From DATEMK01 sp035275625 (GTDB lineage: Bacteria; Bacteroidota; Bacteroidia; AKYH767-A; OLB10): a DNA stretch of 10,980 nucleotides. Below the pieces are notes generated by a model. It ran no database searches. It saw only the letters and a program-made list of their open reading frames with translations, and was not told the DNA's origin. Where the stretch lies: positions 1 through 10,980 of the forward strand of contig DATEMK010000429.1 of the NCBI GenBank assembly GCA_035275625.1. Reading direction: 5' to 3'. This document shows, one piece after another, positions 1 through 5,838 of this stretch. Each line of letters starts with the position of its first letter. Within the stretch, counting starts at the first letter, position 1. The position numbers were made by a program, and so were the translations under genes.

Positions 1-1099
1 GAATATTTAAAATTTCTCTTGGCCGTGAAGTGAATTTTTCAATAATTTTTTCTACAGAAATTTTTTTATGCAACCGGGTATTTGCTGATGCAAAAGCAGT
101 TTCCAAACCGGTGATCCCATAATTTGCAAATTCAAATTCAACATTTTTTGATTCCACATCTTCCGGTGAATGATCGGAGCAAATAACATCAATCGTTCCG
201 TCTTCCAAACCTTTTATCAATTCCTGAATATCATCTTTAGTGCGGAAAGGAGGTTTTACCTTGCAATTGGCATCATAATTATTAAGTGATGAATCATCAA
301 AGCACAGCTGGTGTGAACAGATTTCAGCTGTTACAGGCAAGCCCTGTTTTTTTGCTTTACGCAAAAGATCAACTGCGCCCGCGGAAGATATAGTGGAGAA
401 ATGAATTTTTGTGCCGGCATATTCACATAATTTTAAATCGCGCTGTATCATAATTTCCTCTGCAATTGAAGGAGCGCCTTTCATTCCAAAATAAACGCTG
501 TTCACACTTTCATTCATCAGGTTTTTTCCTGAAATATTTTTTTCGTCTGCAAAGCTGATGATGAGTGAATCTATATTTTTTGCATACTGTAATGCACGCA
601 GCATCAGGCCTGCATTCATTACCGAACGCTTATCATCTGTAAAGGCAACGGCACCTGCTTGTTTCATATCATACATTTCAGTTAAATCAACTCCTTCATG
701 ATTTACTGACAAAGCACCGACAGGAAAAATATCTGTTAAGCTGTTTTTGCTTTTGTTAAGAATATATTCAACATCCGCTTTGGTCTGTAACGCAGGTTGT
801 GTTGACGGCATTAAAGCAACTCCGGTAAATCCTCCTGCTTTAGCTGCAGCGATTCCTGAAAAAATATCTTCTTTCATTTCATGGCCGGGATCGCGGAAAT
901 TCGCTTTCATGTCAAACCATCCGATGGAAGCACAACATCCTTTCTCATTAAAAATTTTTATTCCTTTTCCGGTTTCTTTTTCGTCAATCTTATCCGCAAT
1001 TTTTTTTATCCTGCCGTCTTTGACAAAAATGTCTTTTACTTTTCCATTCAACGATGATTTTGGATGAACAATCTTAACGGATTTGATCAGAAGATTCAT
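1..1099 (-). CDS. pyrC: Dihydroorotase-like amidohydrolase, probably metal-site-deficient; 3' end beyond window
   Basis: The first 366 residues are visible and the C-terminus lies beyond base 1. The fold signature of class I dihydroorotases (cyclisation of carbamoyl aspartate in pyrimidine synthesis, cytosolic) is clear: FRDPGHE at 68-74, FTDD at 153-156, H233 in the IHFST strand, VTAE at 256-259, KVKPPFR at 280-286, SDHSPE at 308-313 and GLET near 331. However, the usual D-x-H-x-H metal motif reads D63-M-K65-A-N67, so both histidines are gone. The histidine usual before the A-E-D motif is F183, and the PHHL motif is SHQL (262-265). D155, H233 and D309 remain. The start is ATG at 1099, 55 bases after the BatA-like gene, with its own promoter. 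As I recall, similar HxH-less dihydroorotase-like proteins occur elsewhere in Bacteroidota, so this is probably a lineage-wide variant and not decay. The reading frame is intact. Family is confident; dihydroorotase activity is doubtful. Confidence 0.88.
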   Translation of the reverse strand, partial: MNLLIKSVKIVHPKSSLNGKVKDIFVKDGRIKKIADKIDEKETGKGIKIFNEKGCCASIGWFDMKANFRDPGHEMKEDIFSGIAAAKAGGFTGVALMPSTQPALQTKADVEYILNKSKNSLTDIFPVGALSVNHEGVDLTEMYDMKQAGAVAFTDDKRSVMNAGLMLRALQYAKNIDSLIISFADEKNISGKNLMNESVNSVYFGMKGAPSIAEEIMIQRDLKLCEYAGTKIHFSTISSAGAVDLLRKAKKQGLPVTAEICSHQLCFDDSSLNNYDANCKVKPPFRTKDDIQELIKGLEDGTIDVICSDHSPEDVESKNVEFEFANYGITGLETAFASANTRLHKKISVEKIIEKFTSRPREILNI

Positions 1100-1142
1100 T
1101 TTGGAAGTGAGAAGTTATTAGTATGCCGGTTCGCTGATTAAA

Positions 1143-1172
1143 CAAATATATATTCTATTTCATAAATTTCAA
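1143..1172 (-). promoter_or_regulatory. Bacteroidota-type promoter for the dihydroorotase-like gene
   Basis: Reading the minus strand, TTG (1172-1170) is followed by a 19-base spacer and TATATTTG (1150-1143), a full match to the TTG-N19-TAnnTTTG promoter of Bacteroidota primary sigma factor. The upstream element overlaps the last codons of the BatA-like gene, so the downstream gene can be transcribed independently of it. The expected leader is about 35-40 bases. Confidence 0.7.
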
Positions 1173-3206
1173 CAACATAATTTCAATTGCCAGGAATAAT
1201 AATGCAAGGATAACACACCATTTCCACAAACGTATTCCTTCATTCAGCTGCATGAGCTGCGATGTCAATCCTTTAGCTGACGGCTGAAATAATTTCATGT
1301 TTGACAAATGATATTCTTCAATGATCCTGCTGATTTCATCTTTATTGTAAAATGACATTAACGATTCTTTCCGGTCATAATCAAATGAAATTACACCGGC
1401 AGTTTTATTCTTCAGGAGCAAATCATAATTACCGGCATCTTTCAACTGGTCGCGAAAGAACAGGTTTATATAATTGTTTCCGCTTCTTTGCTCAGGTATG
1501 ATGTCAAATTTTTTATCTGTATTAATAAGATGAAAAACTTCCTCGCCTGAAATATTATTTTCAGGTATTTCATAACCGTTTTCCATCCCGATGATATTAA
1601 AAAGCTTTTGCTCTCTTTCACTTAGCAATGCAATTTTATACAATGTTGGCACAAATACGGCATGTTTCACAAAATTGCTGAATGCTCCCGATAATGGAAC
1701 AGCAAAAAGATAAATTTTTCCTTTATCTGCTGCAAATTTACTGAGGAAAGAACTTCCTCCCTGGAGTTTCATAATGACCTCCCTGTTTGAACGGGTGCTT
1801 CCGGAGAATTCATAATGCTTAAGAACCACAGGCAAATCAATATTTTCAGACCGCTTTTGCTTCTCGTCAAAGACATTTTGATACACCGCACTTTCTGTGC
1901 TCAGACGGTCCACCTTGTCTTCGTTCACATTAATTCCATTGTATGCGTCAGCGTTCAGAGAGAGTAAAAATGCATTATAACTGTTCTGGTCAATTGAAGA
2001 ATCAGGGAACACAACAAGTGTTCCTCCGTTAGTAACATATTTTTTCAGTTCGCTGGCAAGTCCGGATGAAATGGAATTTAGTTCATTGAGAAAAACAACA
2101 TTATTTTTTGGCAATGTTGCATAATCAATTTGCTCAACATTTGAATTATTCAGAATAAAATAATTATCGCTTCCGAATAATGCTTTAATATAAGGGCTTT
2201 CTGATTTTTCGTTAATGCATAACAAACTTAAATTCTGTTTTACCTCGAATGAGAAAAATAAGTTGTCATCAAATGTGATGGGATGATCGCTGATGCTGAG
2301 TTGTCCCTTTTGCCACCCGTTTTCTGACAACGTAAAATTTAATTTTGTATCAACTGTTGCATTTGCTTTTACAACAACTCCTGCCAGTGATTTTTGATTT
2401 CCGTTTATAATCAGTTTCAGCGAAATATTATCAGCATCATTTTCAGAGCTGTTTTTAATGCGGACATTTAATTCACATGGTTTGCTGATCTGAATGACAG
2501 GAGAAGAAAACCAGCAGGAGTCAATAAAAATATTTGCAGTTTGCTGAACATTCAATGGAATCAGGTTTATTACCGCTGAACTGTCCGGTTTTATATTTTT
2601 CAGATCAGCAGATGTTTTTTGATAATCGGACAACAGGTAAATCAATTTTGTTTTTGATCCCGAATTATTCAAGGCATCTGATTGTCTTGAAATAATTTCA
2701 GATAACATTTTTGTTGCAGGAGTCGTTTTTACCTGGTCCAGGAGGTCAAGAAATTCTTCACGGTTTATTAAACGCTGGTGCCGTGCTTCAAAATCATTGG
2801 TCAGCAATTGAAAATTTTCAGAAGGCTTGTAAGCCATTGCAATTTCGCGCGCTTTCTTTTTTGCTTCATCGAGCAAGGTTCCTTCCCGCGTGATGGATTC
2901 CATGCTGAACGAATTGTCAATATAAATACTTACACCCTTTTCATTGCCGGTAACACTTTTATTACCGACCGGAATGAACGGTTGTGCAAAAGCAAATACA
3001 AGAAACGAAACAGCCAGAATCCGGGATAAAAGAACCAACAAATGCTTCAGTTTTGAACGCGAGGTGGTTTCTTCTTTTATATCTTTCAGAAACTTTACAT
3101 TGGTAAAATAAATTTTTTTAAATCTTCTGAAATTGAAAAGATGAATAATAACCGGAATTGCAAGGAGCGAAAGAGCAAAAAGGAATTCGGGATATACGAA
3201 GCGCAT
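1155..3206 (-). CDS. BatA/VWA-domain membrane protein (683 aa)
   Basis: The N-terminus is the BatA-type double-transmembrane module. A first hydrophobic segment lies at about 8-25, ending in HLFNFRR, then a basic loop, then a second segment at about 55-80 ending in FAFAQPFIP. A von Willebrand A-like domain follows (about 91-220). It has a MIDAS-like D97-N-S99-F-S101 and a later LLSD194 strand. A middle region around 335-415 carries NELNS and a NGGTLVVFP strand, like the GATase1-like domains of this family. A final transmembrane helix lies at about 662-680, ending in a short basic tail. Such proteins sit in the inner membrane with the bulk in the periplasm. Their relatives are Bat (Bacteroides aerotolerance) proteins, but the precise role of these long single-gene forms is not established. 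It precedes the dihydroorotase-like gene on the same strand, a pairing I recall from other Bacteroidota. The start is the only reasonable ATG before the first membrane segment. Confidence 0.9.
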   Translation of the reverse strand: MRFVYPEFLFALSLLAIPVIIHLFNFRRFKKIYFTNVKFLKDIKEETTSRSKLKHLLVLLSRILAVSFLVFAFAQPFIPVGNKSVTGNEKGVSIYIDNSFSMESITREGTLLDEAKKKAREIAMAYKPSENFQLLTNDFEARHQRLINREEFLDLLDQVKTTPATKMLSEIISRQSDALNNSGSKTKLIYLLSDYQKTSADLKNIKPDSSAVINLIPLNVQQTANIFIDSCWFSSPVIQISKPCELNVRIKNSSENDADNISLKLIINGNQKSLAGVVVKANATVDTKLNFTLSENGWQKGQLSISDHPITFDDNLFFSFEVKQNLSLLCINEKSESPYIKALFGSDNYFILNNSNVEQIDYATLPKNNVVFLNELNSISSGLASELKKYVTNGGTLVVFPDSSIDQNSYNAFLLSLNADAYNGINVNEDKVDRLSTESAVYQNVFDEKQKRSENIDLPVVLKHYEFSGSTRSNREVIMKLQGGSSFLSKFAADKGKIYLFAVPLSGAFSNFVKHAVFVPTLYKIALLSEREQKLFNIIGMENGYEIPENNISGEEVFHLINTDKKFDIIPEQRSGNNYINLFFRDQLKDAGNYDLLLKNKTAGVISFDYDRKESLMSFYNKDEISRIIEEYHLSNMKLFQPSAKGLTSQLMQLNEGIRLWKWCVILALLFLAIEIMLLKFMK

Positions 3207-3220
3207 TTGAGGTTTAAGGC

Positions 3221-3258
3221 TTAAGGTTTATCCCGATAACTATCGGGATAAACTTTAA
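3221..3258. repeat. 18-bp inverted repeat in the leader of the BatA-like gene
   Basis: The arms GTTTATCCCGATA (3226-3238) and its exact reverse complement (3241-3253) are separated by only AC. The pairing extends outward to 3221 and 3258 with a single G/T position. The palindrome ends 14 bases before the ATG at 3206 and lies inside the predicted transcript. I recall palindromes with a TCCCGATA core scattered between genes in Bacteroidota, so this may be a dispersed palindromic element and not a site specific to this gene. It could also form an RNA hairpin that shields the ribosome-binding region. Confidence 0.85.
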
Positions 3259-3274
3259 ACGTTTTTCCGGTCGC

Positions 3275-3282
3275 CAAAGATA
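3275..3282 (-). promoter_or_regulatory. Probable -7 box for the BatA-like gene
   Basis: On the minus strand this reads TATCTTTG, a full match to the Bacteroidota TAnnTTTG box. No TTG is found 18-21 bases upstream, so the upstream element is weak or absent. A start of transcription near 3268 would put the 3221-3258 palindrome in the leader. Confidence 0.5.
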
Positions 3283-3341
3283 GAAATTCAAAAACTATTC
3301 TTCCGTGAAGGAAAAGAAAAGAAGAAAAGGGGGAATTAATA

Positions 3342-4637
3342 TCAGAATGTCAGATCCACTCCGATTCCGAATGCTGAAATATTGTTATTGATTTTTACAT
3401 CAGTCGGAATTGCAATAGCGGTTACTGTTTTATCTTTTGCATAAATCGCCCTGAGATATCCGAGGTTTACTTTTATTTTTTCAGTCAGCGCCAAAGCAAA
3501 ACCTGTGTTGACGGAAAAATTATTTTCCTGCACCACTTCAAATGCGCCTAAGTGTGTGTAGTATCCTTCGCGATCTTTGTAATGATCCCTGGTGTAAACT
3601 CCGCCTAAGCTAAAAGTAATTTTAGGAAGTATTTTATATTCGAAAGACAATGAATATGTATAAGCATCACCGGCAAGCGCTGATAATTCAACTTCTTCGC
3701 CTATGAAAGTGGTTCCCCAGTCAGCCTGTTTTTGAAAATAATAATTGAAATCAGAAAGGATCTTAAATTTATCATTCACAGAATAAGCAATTCCAAATCC
3801 GGCAACTGCAGGAAGGTCTCTGCGGTTTTCGTCTCCGTCAACGGTCAGACCGAAATCATCTGTTTTGATTTGTTTGGTTTTAAAATCCAATTTTACTCTT
3901 GATTCATAACGGAATGCAAGATTCAATGACTGAGAAGGCATGATGTTAACCCCGGCAACAATTCCCATTCCGGAGGCTTTGTCTTCATTATTTAATGACA
4001 TGGAATAATCCGGCATCTGACCGGTCATATCTATGAGCGTGGTGCCTGCTTCTGTTGTATTCTTTGCCATAATGTTTCTCACGGATAATCCGAAAGAAAG
4101 CATTTCGCTCACTTTATATGCACCACCAATTGCACCTGCCATATAATAAGAGGATGCTTTCAGGTAGGCATTTGTATAACTCTGGTATGCACCCCCGGTT
4201 GCTGCCAGTGAACCGAATGAAACCATGTCGGTTGAAATGGAACCTGTCGGATAATTAGCGCTTGCCCCGCCTCCGGCAATATAAAATCCGCCAAAGAGCG
4301 CCCAGTTATTTTTGTTGTAGCTCAGGTAAAGATTGGGAACAAAAAGATCGTTGCCGTCCTGCTCATACTTTGTTTTACCATAACCCAGGTCAAATTCATG
4401 AGATGGTTTGCGCATGAACGACTGGTTGCCGATGTTAATATGAAAACCGCTTTTAAGGCGGGTAACACCTCCCGGATTGTAAGCGAGGATATCAGTTCCG
4501 TCCGTTGCCGCATTCCTGGCACCACTCCTTATCCATTCAGGACTCAGGTTGGTGAGATTGTCAATTTGCGCTTCAGCAATAGATGAAAATGCCAAAGCTG
4601 CAAGAAGGATCAATAAATAAATGAGATTTTTTTTCAT
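3342..4637 (-). CDS. FadL/OMPP1/TodX-family outer-membrane transport protein (431 aa)
   Basis: A signal peptide is evident: MKKN, a hydrophobic core at 5-20, and likely cleavage after AEA23. The mature N-terminus carries the family's hallmark hatch region, SGARNAATDG (38-47) followed by the AYNPGGVTRL strand (52-61). In most members this motif reads NPA, here NPG. The remainder is rich in alternating aromatic strands (for example FGGFYIAGGG, LAFRYESRV, INLGY-like segments) consistent with a 14-strand barrel. It ends in GVDLTF, with the terminal phenylalanine expected of a Bam-inserted barrel. Family members move hydrophobic molecules across the outer membrane; the substrate cannot be read from sequence. 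It lies upstream of the BatA-like gene on the same strand, 135 bases away. A separate -7 box for that gene argues against a tight operon. I found no consensus promoter in the 228 bases upstream. Confidence 0.88.
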   Translation of the reverse strand: MKKNLIYLLILLAALAFSSIAEAQIDNLTNLSPEWIRSGARNAATDGTDILAYNPGGVTRLKSGFHINIGNQSFMRKPSHEFDLGYGKTKYEQDGNDLFVPNLYLSYNKNNWALFGGFYIAGGGASANYPTGSISTDMVSFGSLAATGGAYQSYTNAYLKASSYYMAGAIGGAYKVSEMLSFGLSVRNIMAKNTTEAGTTLIDMTGQMPDYSMSLNNEDKASGMGIVAGVNIMPSQSLNLAFRYESRVKLDFKTKQIKTDDFGLTVDGDENRRDLPAVAGFGIAYSVNDKFKILSDFNYYFQKQADWGTTFIGEEVELSALAGDAYTYSLSFEYKILPKITFSLGGVYTRDHYKDREGYYTHLGAFEVVQENNFSVNTGFALALTEKIKVNLGYLRAIYAKDKTVTAIAIPTDVKINNNISAFGIGVDLTF

Positions 4638-4865
4638 GATTTATGTTTTTAGAATACCGGGATATACGGACGGTTTCAAAAAAGGTTATAAATCAAGAAA
4701 AACACCCATTACTGATTAAGAAAAGAAGGACAAATTATGAAATGAAAATTTGTTTTGAATATTGTGAAAAAGAATTGCCGTTCGGAAATCTCAATAAATA
4801 ATATGGCTCCTGTTTGTCTTAAAATAATTCATCACTGTAAATTTCAGCTTAAATTTTCTTTTTTG

Positions 4866-5201
4866 TCATCTGCTTACTTCCAAATCCCAGCAATCCATCT
4901 CATTGAAAGAAACCGGTTCAGCATTTATTTGCACCAGCATCAGCTCACCATTCTTTTTTTTATGAGCCGGAAGATTAAAATTGATGATTTGATTTTTTTC
5001 AACATCCGTATTTTTTTTCAGTTCAGACAACTGCGATTTAGGGATGAGCCGGAATAAATCCATTTTAAGAAATTCTTCTTTGGTGTAACCGTAAGCGGCA
5101 ACAGCTGCCTGGTTAGCATCCACAATCACCAGGGTTTTTGCATCAATTATCAAATGCGGGGAATTCAGCAGATGAATGTTCTTTTGAGTGAATACTTTCA
5201 T
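4866..5201 (-). CDS. Stand-alone PAS-domain protein (111 aa)
   Basis: The whole protein is one PAS fold. Residues 17-30 form the first strands and lead into the DAN motif (28-30). AAYGYTKEEFLKMD (35-48) is the typical Y-G-Y-t-x-E-E-x-L helix. KKKNGELMLVQINAEPV near 81-97 is the usual strand pair, and the closing strand is CWDLEVSR. No kinase, cyclase, helix-turn-helix or membrane part is attached, and the reading frame stops cleanly straight after the last PAS strand. PAS domains sense ligands or redox state, or mediate protein contacts, so this one would have to act on a separate partner. There is no cysteine of the LOV type and no obvious heme histidine pattern. The nearest upstream genes on the same strand are the 49-aa membrane protein and the 60-aa exported peptide. 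The start is the first ATG of the frame; TTTG lies close upstream but the -7 match is incomplete. Confidence 0.82.
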   Translation of the reverse strand: MKVFTQKNIHLLNSPHLIIDAKTLVIVDANQAAVAAYGYTKEEFLKMDLFRLIPKSQLSELKKNTDVEKNQIINFNLPAHKKKNGELMLVQINAEPVSFNEMDCWDLEVSR

Positions 5202-5220
5202 CGGATTTGAAGCTTACAAA

Positions 5221-5300
5221 TATGAATGAATGATGGGAAGGTGACTGTTAGCGGTTCCCCCCAACAAACAACTGATGCCACCCTCCATCATTCAATCATA
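5221..5300. repeat. 80-bp imperfect inverted repeat between small genes
   Basis: The arms 5221-5245 and 5277-5300 pair at 24 positions. I count 21 Watson-Crick pairs, two that become G-U wobbles in the minus-strand transcript, one mismatch (5226/5295) and one bulged base (5237). The 31-base loop (5246-5276) contains a run of six C. The right arm overlaps the stop codon of the 49-aa gene (5292-5294), and the left arm ends 20 bases before the PAS start. There is no long T-run after the hairpin in either direction, so it is not a textbook intrinsic terminator. Confidence 0.8.
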
Positions 5301-5441
5301 AAATATTTTTTCGATAACAGGAGATATAATATAAAGGAATACAAAAACAAGCAAAAACAGCAGCAGTAGTGTTAATCCGTTCAGCAGCCATTCTTTATTT
5401 CCTGCTTTCATTTTCTGATATTTAATTTCCTGATCACTCAT
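5292..5441 (-). CDS. Small single-span membrane protein (49 aa)
   Basis: An intact frame begins MSDQEIKYQKMKAGNKEW and continues into an uninterrupted hydrophobic segment at about residues 19-39 (rich in L, F, V, I). It closes with SPVIEKIFYD. The charge pattern (basic N-terminal side) suggests N-in/C-out or a tail-anchor-like placement in the inner membrane. The ATG is chosen because an earlier overlapping ATG (5445) gives only a three-codon frame ending in TGA. That mini-frame overlaps this start and could couple translation. The frame follows the 60-aa gene by 53 bases and precedes the PAS gene. I do not recognise a family. Codon choices and the amphipathic-then-hydrophobic layout argue for a real gene. 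Confidence 0.62.
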   Translation of the reverse strand: MSDQEIKYQKMKAGNKEWLLNGLTLLLLFLLVFVFLYIISPVIEKIFYD

Positions 5442-5494
5442 TCATTTGTTATTTTTACTTCGTCTTCACCCCGAGCTTTGCAAAGAAGAAATTT

Positions 5495-5677
5495 TCAAGG
5501 TGTCACTCCCTCATCAATCACCACTCCTCCATCCACTTCCTCGTACCAGTGGTTGTCCATAATGGTCCGTGCGCGGTCAATTACTTGCTGGTTTTCTTGT
5601 ACGAATGCAGGGTCATTAAAATTTTCAGTAGTTGCATATAGATGCAGGCACATAAGGATTGCGATTAACAGGTGCAT
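5495..5677 (-). CDS. Putative small exported acidic peptide (60 aa)
   Basis: From the ATG at 5677 the product starts MHLLIAILMCLHLYA, a short hydrophobic segment that resembles a signal peptide with a possible cleavage site after LYA15. The remainder is about 45 residues and strongly acidic (ten D/E against two R), with an amphipathic stretch VQENQQVIDRARTIMDNHW and an end VVIDEGVTP. The open frame extends upstream to an ATG at 5737 (80 aa). That extension crosses the predicted promoter, so 5677 is preferred. Against this choice, the short form lacks the usual N-terminal lysines, which the longer form has (KTKTNK). The A-rich sequence before 5677 (AAATAAAATG) is typical of Bacteroidota translation starts. 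No family recognised. Confidence 0.5.
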   Translation of the reverse strand: MHLLIAILMCLHLYATTENFNDPAFVQENQQVIDRARTIMDNHWYEEVDGGVVIDEGVTP

Positions 5678-5705
5678 TTTATTTGTTTTGGTTTTAAAAT
5701 ATTTA

Positions 5706-5737
5706 CAAAGGTGAGCGTTCGCTCCTAAGGGAAACAA
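5706..5737 (-). promoter_or_regulatory. Probable promoter of the small-gene run, with internal palindrome
   Basis: On the minus strand TTTTG (TTG at 5737-5735) is followed by 21 bases and CACCTTTG (5713-5706), a near match to TAnnTTTG with one base off. The spacer contains GAGCG-TT-CGCTC (5713-5724), a perfect 5-bp palindrome around TT that could be an operator. It would drive the 60-aa gene and possibly the 49-aa and PAS genes behind it. Confidence 0.4.
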
Positions 5738-5772
5738 AACAAAATACAGGTCTGTGTCACACTTTTAATTAC

Positions 5773-5788
5773 TAACCGATGAACCGAT
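5773..5788 (+). repeat. Tandem 8-mer upstream of the helical orphan gene
   Basis: TAACCGAT and GAACCGAT lie head to tail, sharing AACCGAT. They occupy the place where a -33 TTG would be expected for the -7 box at 5798-5805, which suits an activator-binding site. Chance is not excluded at this length. Confidence 0.4.
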
Positions 5789-5797
5789 TATTTTATT

Positions 5798-5805
5798 TAC
5801 ATTTG
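5798..5805 (+). promoter_or_regulatory. Probable -7 box of the helical orphan gene
   Basis: TACATTTG followed by C is a full match to the Bacteroidota TAnnTTTG box. No TTG lies 18-21 bases upstream. The predicted transcript starts near 5811, giving a leader of about 27 bases before the ATG at 5839. Confidence 0.55.
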
Positions 5806-5838
5806 CCTTTTACACTGTGAAAAATAAATCAAACTCCC

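Noticed and set aside
747..1067. 106-codon open frame on the plus strand
   Set aside because: It lies entirely antisense to the well-supported dihydroorotase-like gene and its product has no recognisable composition or family.
3307..3335. 29-base purine run after the FadL-family gene
   Set aside because: Could be read as a triplex-forming tract or a terminator tail, but there is no stem of useful size beside it and such runs are common in AT-rich genomes.
4638..4865. Search for a promoter of the FadL-family gene
   Set aside because: Only partial matches such as TTTTTTTG and ATAATTTG were found, none with a correctly spaced TTG, so none is reported.
4755..5057. 100-codon plus-strand frame opposite the end of the PAS gene
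   Set aside because: More than half is antisense to the PAS domain, the product shows no family, and no promoter box was found before it.
5754..5762. GTGTCACAC, resembling half of a CRP/FNR-type site
   Set aside because: Only 4-bp arms around one base and not well placed for a known operator; too short to support.
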